Positions 35,194 through 43,508 of a stretch of 64,000 nt of DNA are shown piece after piece. Position numbers and translations under genes: made by a program. Every line of letters starts with the position of its first letter. Position 1 is the first letter of the stretch. Origin of the DNA: JACCTU01 sp963700495 (GTDB lineage Bacteria > Actinomycetota > Thermoleophilia > Gaiellales > Gaiellaceae). The stretch is from assembly GCA_963700495.1 (NCBI GenBank), contig CAVOXT010000001.1, positions 620,001 to 684,000 on the forward strand. The letters are read 5' to 3'. The notes beneath the pieces were generated by a model. The model was not told the origin of the DNA. It saw nothing but the letters and a program-made list of their open reading frames with translations, and ran no database searches.

Positions 35194-37050
35194 CTAGCGG
35201 CGGGCCCGCTCGTAGGCCGCACGCGCCGCCTGAACGGCCTCGACCTCGGAAACCTCGGCGACCGGGACGTCCCACCAGCTCTCGTAGCCCGGGACTCCCT
35301 CGTAGCGATCGACCTCGATCGCGAGCACGACCGTCGACGCTTCGACCTTCGCCTCCTCGAGCCCGGCGCGGAGCTCGTCGATCGTCCGGCACCGGATCAC
35401 CTTCGCGCCCAGCGATTCCGCGTTTGCCGCGAGATCGACGGGAAGCGGCGGCGCCGGCGTGCTGTCGCCGTCGAGGCCGAGCGACCCATTCCGGCGGTAG
35501 CGGTACTGCGTCCCGAACCCGTCGGTGCCGAGCGAGCGAGAGAGGCTCCCGATCGAGCTGAATCCGTGGTTGTCGACGAGGACGATCGTCAGCTTCAGGC
35601 CTTCCTGGATCGACGTGACGATCTCACTCGAGAGCATGAGGTACGAGCCGTCGCCGACCATCACGTAGACCTCACGCTCCGGCGCCGCCAGCTTGACACC
35701 GAGCCCACCTGCGATCTCGTACCCCATGCACGAGTAGCCGTACTCGACGTGGTACCCCTTCGGGTCCTGCGTGCGCCAGAGCTTGTGCAGGTCGCCGGGC
35801 ATCGACCCGGCAGCGCAGACGACGACGTCGCCGGGCCCCGCTGCGTCGTTGACGGCGCCGATCACCTCGCTCTGCGCGGGCAACGGCTCGTGACCCAGCT
35901 CGTACAGGCGCGTGACCTCTTCGTCCCACTCTCCGTTGAGTCGGGCCGCCCGGTCGCGGTACTCGCGCTCGACCTGATGTCCCTCGAGCGCAGCTGCGAG
36001 GCGGTCGATCGCGACCCTGGCGTCTGCGACGAGCGGGATTCCGTCCTGCTTCGTCGCGTCGAAGTCGGCGATGTTCACGTTGACGTAGCGCACCTCCGGA
36101 TTTCGGAAGGAGGTCTTGGAGGCCGTCGTGAAGTCCGACCAGCGCGTGCCGATCCCGATTACGACGTCTGCCTCAGCGGCTATGCGGTTGGCCGCGAACG
36201 TGCCGGTCACGCCGACGGCCCCGAGCGACGCGGGATGGTCGTACGGCAGCGAACCCTTTCCGGCCTGCGTCTCCGCGACCGGGATTCCCGTCTGCTCGGC
36301 GAACGCGCGCAGAGCTCCGGTCGCCTCGGAGTAGATGACACCTCCGCCGGCGACGATCAGCGGGTGCTTCGCGCTGCGAATGAGCGCGGCGGCTTCCGCG
36401 AGCCGACTCGAGTCCGGCTCCGGCCGCGGCACGTGCCAGACCCGGTGCGCAAGGAACTCGTCCGGGTAGTCGTGCGCCTCTGCCTGCACGTCCTGCGGAA
36501 AGGCGAGCGTCACCGCGCCGGTCTCCGCCTGGTTGACGAGCACGCGCATCGCGGCAAGCGCGGCCGGGACGAGCTGCTCCGGCCGCTCGATGCGGTCGAA
36601 GTACCGCGACACGGGTTGGAGGCAGTCGTTGACGGAAACGTCGCCGCGCGCAGGCACTTCGAGCTGCTGCAACACGGGATCGGGCCGCCGTGAGGCGAAG
36701 ACGTCCCCCGGCAGCAGCAGCACCGGCAAACGGTTGACGGTCGCGAGCGCTGCGCCGGTCACGAGATTCGTCGCCCCGGGACCGATCGACGTTGTGCAGG
36801 CAAGCGTTGCGAGCCGGTTCTTCATGCGTGCGAACCCGACCGCCGTGTGCACCATCGCCTGCTCGTTGCGGGCCTGGTAGTAGGTGAGCAGATCGGGGTG
36901 CTGATAGAGCGCCTGCCCGATCCCGGCGACGTTGCCGTGCCCGAAGATCCCGAAGCAACCGGCGAAGAAACGCTGCTCGATCCCGTCGCGCTCGACGGAT
37001 TGCGCGGCGAGAAACCGGACGAGAGCTTGGGCGGCCGTGATCCGAGTCAT
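35194..37050 (-). CDS. iolD: Trihydroxycyclohexane-1,2-dione hydrolase IolD
   Basis: IolD opens the six-membered ring of 3D-(3,5/4)-trihydroxycyclohexane-1,2-dione to 5-deoxyglucuronate, the IolB substrate. This 618-residue ThDP enzyme has the FGHGNVAGIGQALYQ and RNEQAMVHTAVGFAR N-terminal motifs, in which the Glu activates the cofactor, and the ThDP-binding VGDGSYLML-to-VLVDNHGF motif. HGNV and YQARNEQ are typical of IolD rather than of acetolactate synthase. ATG 37050 starts right before the conserved TRITAAQALVRFL. It is on the opposite strand to iolBC. Confidence 0.92.
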   Translation of the reverse strand: MTRITAAQALVRFLAAQSVERDGIEQRFFAGCFGIFGHGNVAGIGQALYQHPDLLTYYQARNEQAMVHTAVGFARMKNRLATLACTTSIGPGATNLVTGAALATVNRLPVLLLPGDVFASRRPDPVLQQLEVPARGDVSVNDCLQPVSRYFDRIERPEQLVPAALAAMRVLVNQAETGAVTLAFPQDVQAEAHDYPDEFLAHRVWHVPRPEPDSSRLAEAAALIRSAKHPLIVAGGGVIYSEATGALRAFAEQTGIPVAETQAGKGSLPYDHPASLGAVGVTGTFAANRIAAEADVVIGIGTRWSDFTTASKTSFRNPEVRYVNVNIADFDATKQDGIPLVADARVAIDRLAAALEGHQVEREYRDRAARLNGEWDEEVTRLYELGHEPLPAQSEVIGAVNDAAGPGDVVVCAAGSMPGDLHKLWRTQDPKGYHVEYGYSCMGYEIAGGLGVKLAAPEREVYVMVGDGSYLMLSSEIVTSIQEGLKLTIVLVDNHGFSSIGSLSRSLGTDGFGTQYRYRRNGSLGLDGDSTPAPPLPVDLAANAESLGAKVIRCRTIDELRAGLEEAKVEASTVVLAIEVDRYEGVPGYESWWDVPVAEVSEVEAVQAARAAYERARR

Positions 37051-37079
37051 GCCGCTGAAGAGCGTACTGCGGCGGTGAC

Positions 37080-37085
37080 TACCAT
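37080..37085 (+). promoter_or_regulatory. TANNNT -10 hexamer for the FAD oxidase gene
   Basis: ACTACCAT ends 6 bases before GTG 37092 in the 41-base gap divergent from iolD. Confidence 0.4.
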
Positions 37086-37091
37086 CGCCCC

Positions 37092-38213
37092 GTGGCGTCG
37101 TACTGGCTCGAGGAGGAGGCTCCGCCGCTGCCATGGTCCGTCCTCTCCGGCACGCCGGATGTCGAGATCGTCGGCGGCGGTGTCACCGGCTGCTCGTGCG
37201 CGCTCGCGCTTGCGGAGGCCGGGCTCCGCGTGCGCCTGCACGAGGCGCGTGAGATCGCGGGAGGCGCCAGCGGCCGCAACGGCGGGTTCGCGCTGCGCGG
37301 CGGCGCGATGGCGTACGACGCCGCGCGTGTGCAGCTCGGCCGCGACCGGGCGCGCGAATACTGGCAACTGACCGAGCGGGCCCAACGACGCCTCCGGGCG
37401 CTGGCCGGCGACGCCTTTCGCCAGGTTGGGAGCCTGCGCCTGGCCGTCGACGAGGCCGAGCGCTCCGAGCTCAGGTCGGAGTACGACGCATTGGTCGAGG
37501 ACGCGTTCGCCGCCGAGTGGGTGGAGGCAGGCGACCTCCCACCGCCCCTGCGAGGCAGGTTCGCCGCCGCGCTCCTGCATCCGTCCGACGGCGCGATCCA
37601 GCCGGCCCGGTGGGTCCGGCGGCTGGCACTTCGCGCGGTCGAAGCCGGCGCCGAGGTGCGCGAGGGTAGCCGGGTAGCGTCGCTCCACGAGCTCGCCGCC
37701 GACCACATCGTCGTCGCGACGGACGGGTACGGGAACGGCCTCGTGCCCGAGCTCGACGCGCGGATCCGTCCCACGCGCGGCCAGGTGCTCGTGACCGAGC
37801 CGCTGCCCGAGCTCGTCTTCGAGCGGCCGCACTACGCGCGGCACGGCTTCGACTACTGGCACCAGACATCCGACCGCCGGCTCGTGGCCGGCGGCTCGCG
37901 GGACGCGGGACGCCAGGACGAGTGGACCGCAGACGAGCGCATCACCGACACGGTCCAGGCGCGGATCGAGGCCCGCATCGGGGAGCTGCTCGGATCGCAG
38001 CCGCGCGTCACGCACCGCTGGGCCGGGATCTGGGGCACGACGGACGACCTGCTCCCGCTCGTAGGGCCGGCCCCGGGGAGCGAGCGCGTCTGGGTCGCCG
38101 CCGGCTACTCGGGGCACGGCAACATGCTCGGCTTCGCGGCCGGCGAGCTCGTCGCACGCGCGATTCGCGGCGACCGCGACCCGATCCTCGACGTGCTCGA
38201 TCCGGCCCGCTAG
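37092..38213 (+). CDS. FAD-dependent amine/amino-acid oxidoreductase (DAO family, PuuB-like)
   Basis: This 373-residue flavoprotein has the FAD-binding VEIVGGGVTGCSCALALAEAG, the GGASGRNGGFALRGG motif typical of gamma-glutamylputrescine-oxidase-like DAO proteins, and the C-terminal AAGYSGHGNMLGFAAGELVA. It probably oxidises an amine or N-alkyl amino acid. Nearness to a PotABCD-type importer fits amine use, although the substrate is unproven. It is divergent from iolD. Its TAG interlocks at CTAG with the convergent cyclodeaminase-like gene. Confidence 0.82.
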   Translation: MASYWLEEEAPPLPWSVLSGTPDVEIVGGGVTGCSCALALAEAGLRVRLHEAREIAGGASGRNGGFALRGGAMAYDAARVQLGRDRAREYWQLTERAQRRLRALAGDAFRQVGSLRLAVDEAERSELRSEYDALVEDAFAAEWVEAGDLPPPLRGRFAAALLHPSDGAIQPARWVRRLALRAVEAGAEVREGSRVASLHELAADHIVVATDGYGNGLVPELDARIRPTRGQVLVTEPLPELVFERPHYARHGFDYWHQTSDRRLVAGGSRDAGRQDEWTADERITDTVQARIEARIGELLGSQPRVTHRWAGIWGTTDDLLPLVGPAPGSERVWVAAGYSGHGNMLGFAAGELVARAIRGDRDPILDVLDPAR

Positions 38214-39158
38214 GGCTGGAAGCGGGGGAGATCCAGCTCGTCGGAGCGGTCGAGCGCCGCGAGCGCGATCGCGAGATCCTGGATCGCGAGACCGGTGGAG
38301 TCGAAGACCGTCGCCTCGTCGGGCGAGCGCCGTCCCTCTGCAGATCCCGCGAGCACGTCGCCGAGCTCCGTGACGTCGTCCCGGCCGAGGACACCGGCCT
38401 CGATCGCGTGGACGAGGTCGCCGTTGTGGCTCGCCTGCTCCCAGTCGTCGCAGAAGACGCGCACGCGCGCGAGCTCGCCGACCGCGATCTCCTGCTTGCC
38501 GGGGCCGTCTGCTCCCATCAACGAGGCGTGCTGGCCGGGACTCAGGGAGCCTTCGCCGAGCACCACCTCGCGCCCGGGAGTGACCGTGACGACGAGATCT
38601 GCAGCGAGCGCCTCCTCGCGCGAGCCGGCGACGTGCGCACCGAGCTCATCGGCGACCGCGCGGGCCCGCGCCTCGTCGAGGTCCCAGAGCGCAACGCGCC
38701 GGCCGCGCGCAGCGAACGTCCGTGCCACCGCGCGCCCGTTCACCCCCGCGCCGATCACGGCGGCGGTGACCGCGTCGCTTCGCCCGAGCGTCTCGGCTGC
38801 GAGCACCGCGGCCGCGCCCGTTCTCAGCGCCGTCACCGCGGCCGCGTCGAGCACCGCCCGCAGGACCCCGTTCGACGCATCGGACACGAGCACGAGCCCC
38901 ATCACCGTCGGCAGACCCAGGGGCGGGTTTCCAGGGAACGACGTCACCCACTTCAGCAGCGAGTGCCCGCCGCCTAGCGCCGGCATCGCACGGAAGTCAC
39001 CGGCGGGATATGCGGGCACGTACACCTTCGGCGGCATCGTCCACTCGCCGCGCGAGTAGGCGACGAACGCGTCGCGGACCGACCTCGAGTGCGCGCTCAG
39101 GCGAGACCGCCTCCTCGACCGCCCTTCCCCCGAAGAACGGAACGTCCGGGAGGCTCAA
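38210..39158 (-). CDS. Ornithine cyclodeaminase/mu-crystallin family protein, frame-broken
   Basis: The family includes ornithine cyclodeaminase and ketimine reductases. The N-terminal FFGGRAVEEAVSPERALE and VAYSRGEWTMPPKVYV are in different frames, joined by removing one base near 39080. The Rossmann AAVIGAGVNGRAVARTFAARG, TVTPGREVVL and the conserved ADGPGKQEI complete the fold. It has ~316 codons. TTG 39158 overlaps the pntB stop as TTGA, so it is the last gene of the transhydrogenase operon, an unusual placement. Confidence 0.83.
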
Positions 39159-40549
39159 ACGGCCTTGACTGACGTGATGAGCTGCGCGAGCGCCGCCTTC
39201 GCGTCGGCGAAGAGCATCACGGTCTTCGGGTCGTAGAACAGCGGGTTGTCGACACCTGCGAAGCCGGTCGCGAGCGAGCGCTTGATCACGACGACGTTGT
39301 GCGCCTTGTCGACGTCGAGGATGGGCATCCCGTAGATCGGGCTGTCGGGCTGATTTCGTGCGGCCGGATTGACGACGTCGTTGGCGCCGACCACGACGAC
39401 GACGTCGGTCTGCGGGAACTCGGGGTTGATCTCGTCCATCTCGAACAGCTCGTCGTAAGGGACGTTCGCCTCGGCCAACAGGACGTTCATGTGCCCGGGC
39501 ATGCGGCCTGCGACCGGGTGGATCGCGTAGCGCACGTCCACGCCCTTCTCCTCGAGGAGCTCGCCGAGACTGTGCACGTCGTGCTGCGCCTGTGCGACGG
39601 CGAGCCCGTACCCCGGCACGAACACGACGCGGCGTGCGTAGGCGAGCATGTAGCCGATGTCGTCGGGCGAAGCCGTCCGGACGCTCGCGCCGTCCGCGGC
39701 CGCGCCCACGGCGGCGGGACCCCCCGCCGGAGTCGCCCCGAACGCCCCGAAGAGCGTCCGCACGAGCGGGCGGCCCATCGCCTGCCCCATCTTCATGGTG
39801 AGCAGCGTCCCCGACGCGCCGACGATCGTGCCGCCGATGATCAGCGCCGTGTTGTCCAGCACGAAGCCGGTCGACGCGGCCGCCAGGCCGGTACACGCGT
39901 TCAGGAGAGAGATGACGACCGGCATGTCGGCGCCGCCGATCGGGAGCACGAAGAGCACGCCGAGCACTCCGGCTACCACCATCAGCAGCACGAGCCAGAT
40001 CCCGTTCTCCGTCACCGCCGTCAACGCGATGAGTGCGACCAGCGCGGCCGCGAGCGCCGCGTTGACGAGGTTCTGCGCCGGAAACACGAGCGGCCGCCCA
40101 CTGATCAGCTCCTGGAGCTTCCCGAAGGCGATCATCGAGCCCCAGAAGCTGACCGACCCGATCACGGCCGAGAACATGATCCCGACGAGGACGTCGCCGT
40201 CGAGCCGGCCGGGAGCGCCTGCCTGCCGGTCGAACTCGGCGGCTGCGATGAGCGCCGCTGCGCCGCCGCCCACGCCGTTGAAGAGCGCGACCATCTGCGG
40301 TATCGCGGTCATGCGCACCGCCCGGGCGGAGACGACGCCGACCACCGTCCCGATTGCGATTCCCGCGAGCATCAGCCCGTAGCTGTCGATCTCCTTGACC
40401 AGGAACGTGAAGCCGACCGCAATCGCCATCCCGACCGCGGCGATCCAGTTCCCAGAGCGCGCCGTCCTGGGGTGCGAGAGCCGCTTCACCCCGACGATGA
40501 ACAGGATCGAGGCGACGAGGTAGGCGACGTTGATCCAGGTCTGGCTCAC
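39155..40549 (-). CDS. pntB: NAD(P) transhydrogenase subunit beta
   Basis: PntB is the membrane subunit that binds NADP(H) and couples hydride transfer to proton movement. About nine membrane helices occupy residues 1-260. The C-terminal NADP domain carries VPGYGLAVAQAQHDV, HPVAGRMPGHMNVLLAEA and VVVGANDVVNPAARN. It has 464 residues and is in frame. GTG 40549 overlaps the pntAB stop. Confidence 0.96.
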   Translation of the reverse strand: MSQTWINVAYLVASILFIVGVKRLSHPRTARSGNWIAAVGMAIAVGFTFLVKEIDSYGLMLAGIAIGTVVGVVSARAVRMTAIPQMVALFNGVGGGAAALIAAAEFDRQAGAPGRLDGDVLVGIMFSAVIGSVSFWGSMIAFGKLQELISGRPLVFPAQNLVNAALAAALVALIALTAVTENGIWLVLLMVVAGVLGVLFVLPIGGADMPVVISLLNACTGLAAASTGFVLDNTALIIGGTIVGASGTLLTMKMGQAMGRPLVRTLFGAFGATPAGGPAAVGAAADGASVRTASPDDIGYMLAYARRVVFVPGYGLAVAQAQHDVHSLGELLEEKGVDVRYAIHPVAGRMPGHMNVLLAEANVPYDELFEMDEINPEFPQTDVVVVVGANDVVNPAARNQPDSPIYGMPILDVDKAHNVVVIKRSLATGFAGVDNPLFYDPKTVMLFADAKAALAQLITSVKAV

Positions 40550-40851
40550 TCGCGATCCGCCTCGTCGGGCCGCTTCTGCTTGAACATCTCGAGCATCCGG
40601 TCGGTGACGAGGAAGCCGCCGACGATGTTGATCGTCCCGAACACGACGGCCACGAAGCCGAGCACCTGCTCGAGCGTCGAGTCCGCCGTCCCGACGACCA
40701 GCATTGCGCCGATCAGGACGATGCCGTGAATCGCGTTCGTCCCCGACATCAGCGGCGTATGCAGCATCGCGGGGACCTTCGAGATCACCTCGAAGCCGAC
40801 GAAGATCGCGAGCGCGAAGATCGTCAGCTCAGCCACGAGCTGCGTACTCAC
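40546..40851 (-). CDS. pntAB: NAD(P) transhydrogenase subunit alpha part 2
   Basis: This 101-residue protein has three membrane helices (LAIFVGFEVISKVPAMLHTPLM in part, then HGIVLIGAMLV and GFVAVVFGTINIVGGFLV). SGTNAIHGIV is a family hallmark. It forms part of the proton channel and is a separate gene, as in many bacteria with three-subunit enzymes. It overlaps both neighbours by GTGA. Confidence 0.93.
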   Translation of the reverse strand: MSTQLVAELTIFALAIFVGFEVISKVPAMLHTPLMSGTNAIHGIVLIGAMLVVGTADSTLEQVLGFVAVVFGTINIVGGFLVTDRMLEMFKQKRPDEADRE

Positions 40852-41933
40852 GCCGGCACCTCGTCGCGCCGTGTGACGCAGGCGCCCGCGACGATCTCGT
40901 CCTCGAAGTCGAGGAGCAGCTCGCCCTCGGGGGCCAGATGTTGGATCAGTGCCGTCACGTTGCGCGAGTAGAGCCGCGACGCGTCGTACGCCATCGTGCT
41001 CGCGAAGTCGGTCAGACCGACGATCACGACGCCGTTCTCGACGACCTCCTCGCCGGGTCGCGTCAGCTCGCAGTTGCCGCCGGTCTCGGCCGCGAGGTCG
41101 ACGATCACCGACCCCGAGTGCATCGCGCGCACAGCCGACGCGGGGATCAACTTCGGCGCGGGTCGACCCGGGATCGCGGCTGTCGTGATCACCGCATCGA
41201 ACTCGGGGATGCGGCGCTCGAGCTCCACCTGCTGCTTCTGCTGCTCCTCCTCGGTCAGCTCACGCGCATAGCCGCCCTCGGTCTCCTCTCCGACGACGCC
41301 GAGATCGAGGAACGTCGCGCCGAGCGACTCGACCTGCTCGCGCACGACCGGGCGAACGTCGAACCCGGAGACGACGGCGCCCAGGCGTCGAGCCGTCGCG
41401 ATCGCCTGGAGACCGGCGACTCCGGCGCCGAGCACGAGCACCTTCGCGGGTGGGACGGTGCCGGCCGCCGTCATCAGCATCGGGAAGAACTTCGGCAGGC
41501 GGTCGGCCGCGACCAGCGCCGCCTTGTACCCGGTGACGGTCGCCTGGGATGAGAGCGCGTCCATCGACTGCGCGCGCGTGATCCGTGGGATCGACTCCAT
41601 CGCGAACGCCGTCACGCCCAGTGCCGTCAGCCGCTCGATCCCCTCACGGTCCGTGAGCGGCTCGAGGAAGCCGACGAGTACCTGGCCTTCGCGCAGCCGC
41701 GCGATCTCATCGGCCGAGGGTTTCTGCACCTTTGCCACCAGGTCTGCGTCCCAGGCGGCCCCGATCTCGGCTCCGGCCTCGCGGTACGACTCGTCCGGGT
41801 ACGAGGACGACACACCGGCCTCCGCCTCGACGACGACCTGGATGCCGGTCTGCGCCAGCCGGCCGACGGAGTCGGGGACGAGCGCCACTCGGCGCTCGTC
41901 GGCAGCGGTCTCGCGCGGGACACCGACTCTCAC
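40848..41933 (-). CDS. pntAA: NAD(P) transhydrogenase subunit alpha part 1
   Basis: This 361-residue soluble subunit binds NAD(H). It resembles alanine dehydrogenase, with VPRETAADERRVALVPDSV, then VLVLGAGVAGLQAIATARRLGA and TAAIPGRPAPKLIP. It supplies hydride to PntB for NADPH formation driven by the proton gradient. It begins 55 bases downstream of the isocitrate/isopropylmalate dehydrogenase on the same strand. Confidence 0.95.
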   Translation of the reverse strand: MRVGVPRETAADERRVALVPDSVGRLAQTGIQVVVEAEAGVSSSYPDESYREAGAEIGAAWDADLVAKVQKPSADEIARLREGQVLVGFLEPLTDREGIERLTALGVTAFAMESIPRITRAQSMDALSSQATVTGYKAALVAADRLPKFFPMLMTAAGTVPPAKVLVLGAGVAGLQAIATARRLGAVVSGFDVRPVVREQVESLGATFLDLGVVGEETEGGYARELTEEEQQKQQVELERRIPEFDAVITTAAIPGRPAPKLIPASAVRAMHSGSVIVDLAAETGGNCELTRPGEEVVENGVVIVGLTDFASTMAYDASRLYSRNVTALIQHLAPEGELLLDFEDEIVAGACVTRRDEVPA

Positions 41934-41988
41934 CGGGCGGATCCTATGTGGGCTCGCTCGGAAGGGACGGGGGTGACCGCCGTGGCCG

Positions 41989-43059
41989 CTAGAGCGCGGC
42001 CCAGACCTCCAGCTTCGTCTTCACGCGGCGGATCACCTCGTCGGTGTACTCACTGGTGCCGAGATCCCCACCGAGGTCGGCCGTCCGCTGGCCCTCTGAG
42101 ACGGCCTCGAAGGCAGCTTCACGGATCGCCCGCGCCGCCCGTTGCTCCTGCTCGTCGCCGTGAGCGAGCAGCGCCGCGGAGGCGAGGATCATCGCCATCG
42201 GGTTCGCGATGTTCTTTCCCTCGAGCGCCGGCGCCGTCCCATGTGCGGCCTCCGCCACCAGCGCACGCGGGACGTAGTTCTCGTCGAATGCGACCACCAG
42301 CGACTCGGACCCGGCGATCGAGCCGAAGAGCGGAAGCACGAAGTCGGACAGGATGTCGCCGTCTCGGTTCAGCGACGGGATCACGAGCGGCTCGGCAGCG
42401 CGCGCCATCACTAGCGCGAACGTCGCGTCGATCAGCTGCGGCTCGTACGGGACGCCGGGGTGGCGTCCGGCCGCCGAGTCCATCTCCTCCTTGAGCATCC
42501 CCTCGTAGATCGGCGAGACCGTGAACTTCGGGCCGCCGAAGACGCGCGCGCCGGTGCGCTCCGCGAGCCGGAATGCATACTCGGCGACCGACCGGCAGAT
42601 CCTGCGCTCGATCCTCTCGGTGCGGTAGCCGATCTCGTCGTCGCCTTCTCCCTCACGCCATTCCTTCGCGCCGTAGGCGTCGCCGACCGCCATCCGGACG
42701 ATCGAGATCGGCGCGAAGACGCCGCCGATCGGCACGACGCCGGGGATCCGGCGGCCGGTGCGAACGATCACTCGTGCACCGATCTCCTCGCGCAGGATCC
42801 GATTCGGAGAACCGACGTCGTCGACGTCCTCCGGTGTGATCGTCGCCGCCTTCAGCCCGAGGCCGTGGTCCCTGATCGCGGCGGCGGCCTCGTGCACCAC
42901 GGCGTTCTTCGTAGCCCGCCTGTGCTCGAGCGAGAGGTCGAAGCGGGGGAACGAGAGCTCGAGGCCGATCACGTCTCGTGCGAGCACGCGAAGTGACTCC
43001 TCGAGCAGCTCCTGTCCCGTCTGGTCACCCTCCAGCACGACGATCGTCCCGGTGTCCAC
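41989..43059 (-). CDS. Isocitrate/isopropylmalate dehydrogenase family protein
   Basis: This 356-residue decarboxylating dehydrogenase shows VLEGDQTGQELLEESLRV, the substrate-loop arginines around FAPISIVRMAVGDAYG, the metal-binding LNRDGDILSDFVLPLFGS and the nucleotide-binding AAHGTAPALEGKNIANPMAM. AHGTAP with KN-IANP is common to isocitrate and isopropylmalate enzymes. No leu genes are nearby, and the neighbouring transhydrogenase makes an isocitrate dehydrogenase role attractive. The choice between the two is open. Confidence 0.85.
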   Translation of the reverse strand: MDTGTIVVLEGDQTGQELLEESLRVLARDVIGLELSFPRFDLSLEHRRATKNAVVHEAAAAIRDHGLGLKAATITPEDVDDVGSPNRILREEIGARVIVRTGRRIPGVVPIGGVFAPISIVRMAVGDAYGAKEWREGEGDDEIGYRTERIERRICRSVAEYAFRLAERTGARVFGGPKFTVSPIYEGMLKEEMDSAAGRHPGVPYEPQLIDATFALVMARAAEPLVIPSLNRDGDILSDFVLPLFGSIAGSESLVVAFDENYVPRALVAEAAHGTAPALEGKNIANPMAMILASAALLAHGDEQEQRAARAIREAAFEAVSEGQRTADLGGDLGTSEYTDEVIRRVKTKLEVWAAL

Positions 43060-43215
43060 GGCGGGCCGACACTACCCTCCTGCACGCCCGAACCGGGCCT
43101 GGACGAACGAACCACGGCCGATTACCGGCCCTATTCGGCGAACTGCTGCGACCTAGATTTCCACCACCTTTTTCGGTTACAGTCGATCAATCCACCGATT
43201 ACCGAGGAGGAAAGC

Positions 43216-43413
43216 GTGGCGCGAAAGACCGTCCTCGTCTGCGACAACTGCAGCAAGGAAATCGACGAATCAAAGGGCGCTGTGATGCGTATCAACTTCA
43301 ACGATGCGCGCCGCGGATCCAAGCAGGCCGACCTCTGCGACACGTGCGCCGGCGGCATGCCCGGCCAGCCCGCGGCGCGGCGCGGGCGCAGGCCGAAGAC
43401 CGCCGCGGCCTGA
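43216..43413 (+). CDS. Small zinc-ribbon protein with AT-hook-like tail
   Basis: This 65-residue protein has two CxxC pairs (Cys9/Cys12 and Cys41/Cys44) around a charged middle, then a tail RRGRRPK resembling an AT-hook, which would bind the minor groove of DNA. A GAGGAGG lies 6 bases before GTG 43216, so this gene uses a Shine-Dalgarno. It stands alone after a 156-base gap. A nucleic-acid-binding role is likely but not known. Confidence 0.72.
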   Translation: MARKTVLVCDNCSKEIDESKGAVMRINFNDARRGSKQADLCDTCAGGMPGQPAARRGRRPKTAAA

Positions 43414-43493
43414 GTCGAGCAAGCTGCTGACGGGCGCCTGCGCAATTCGCGCAGTTTGCGATCGCGCCGTCCGGATCCGTCGGGACCCCGCTC

Positions 43494-43499
43494 TACGAT
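43494..43499 (+). promoter_or_regulatory. TANNNT -10 hexamer for addB
   Basis: TCTACGAT ends 9 bases before GTG 43509. Confidence 0.4.
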
Positions 43500-43508
43500 G
43501 CGTGGGTT

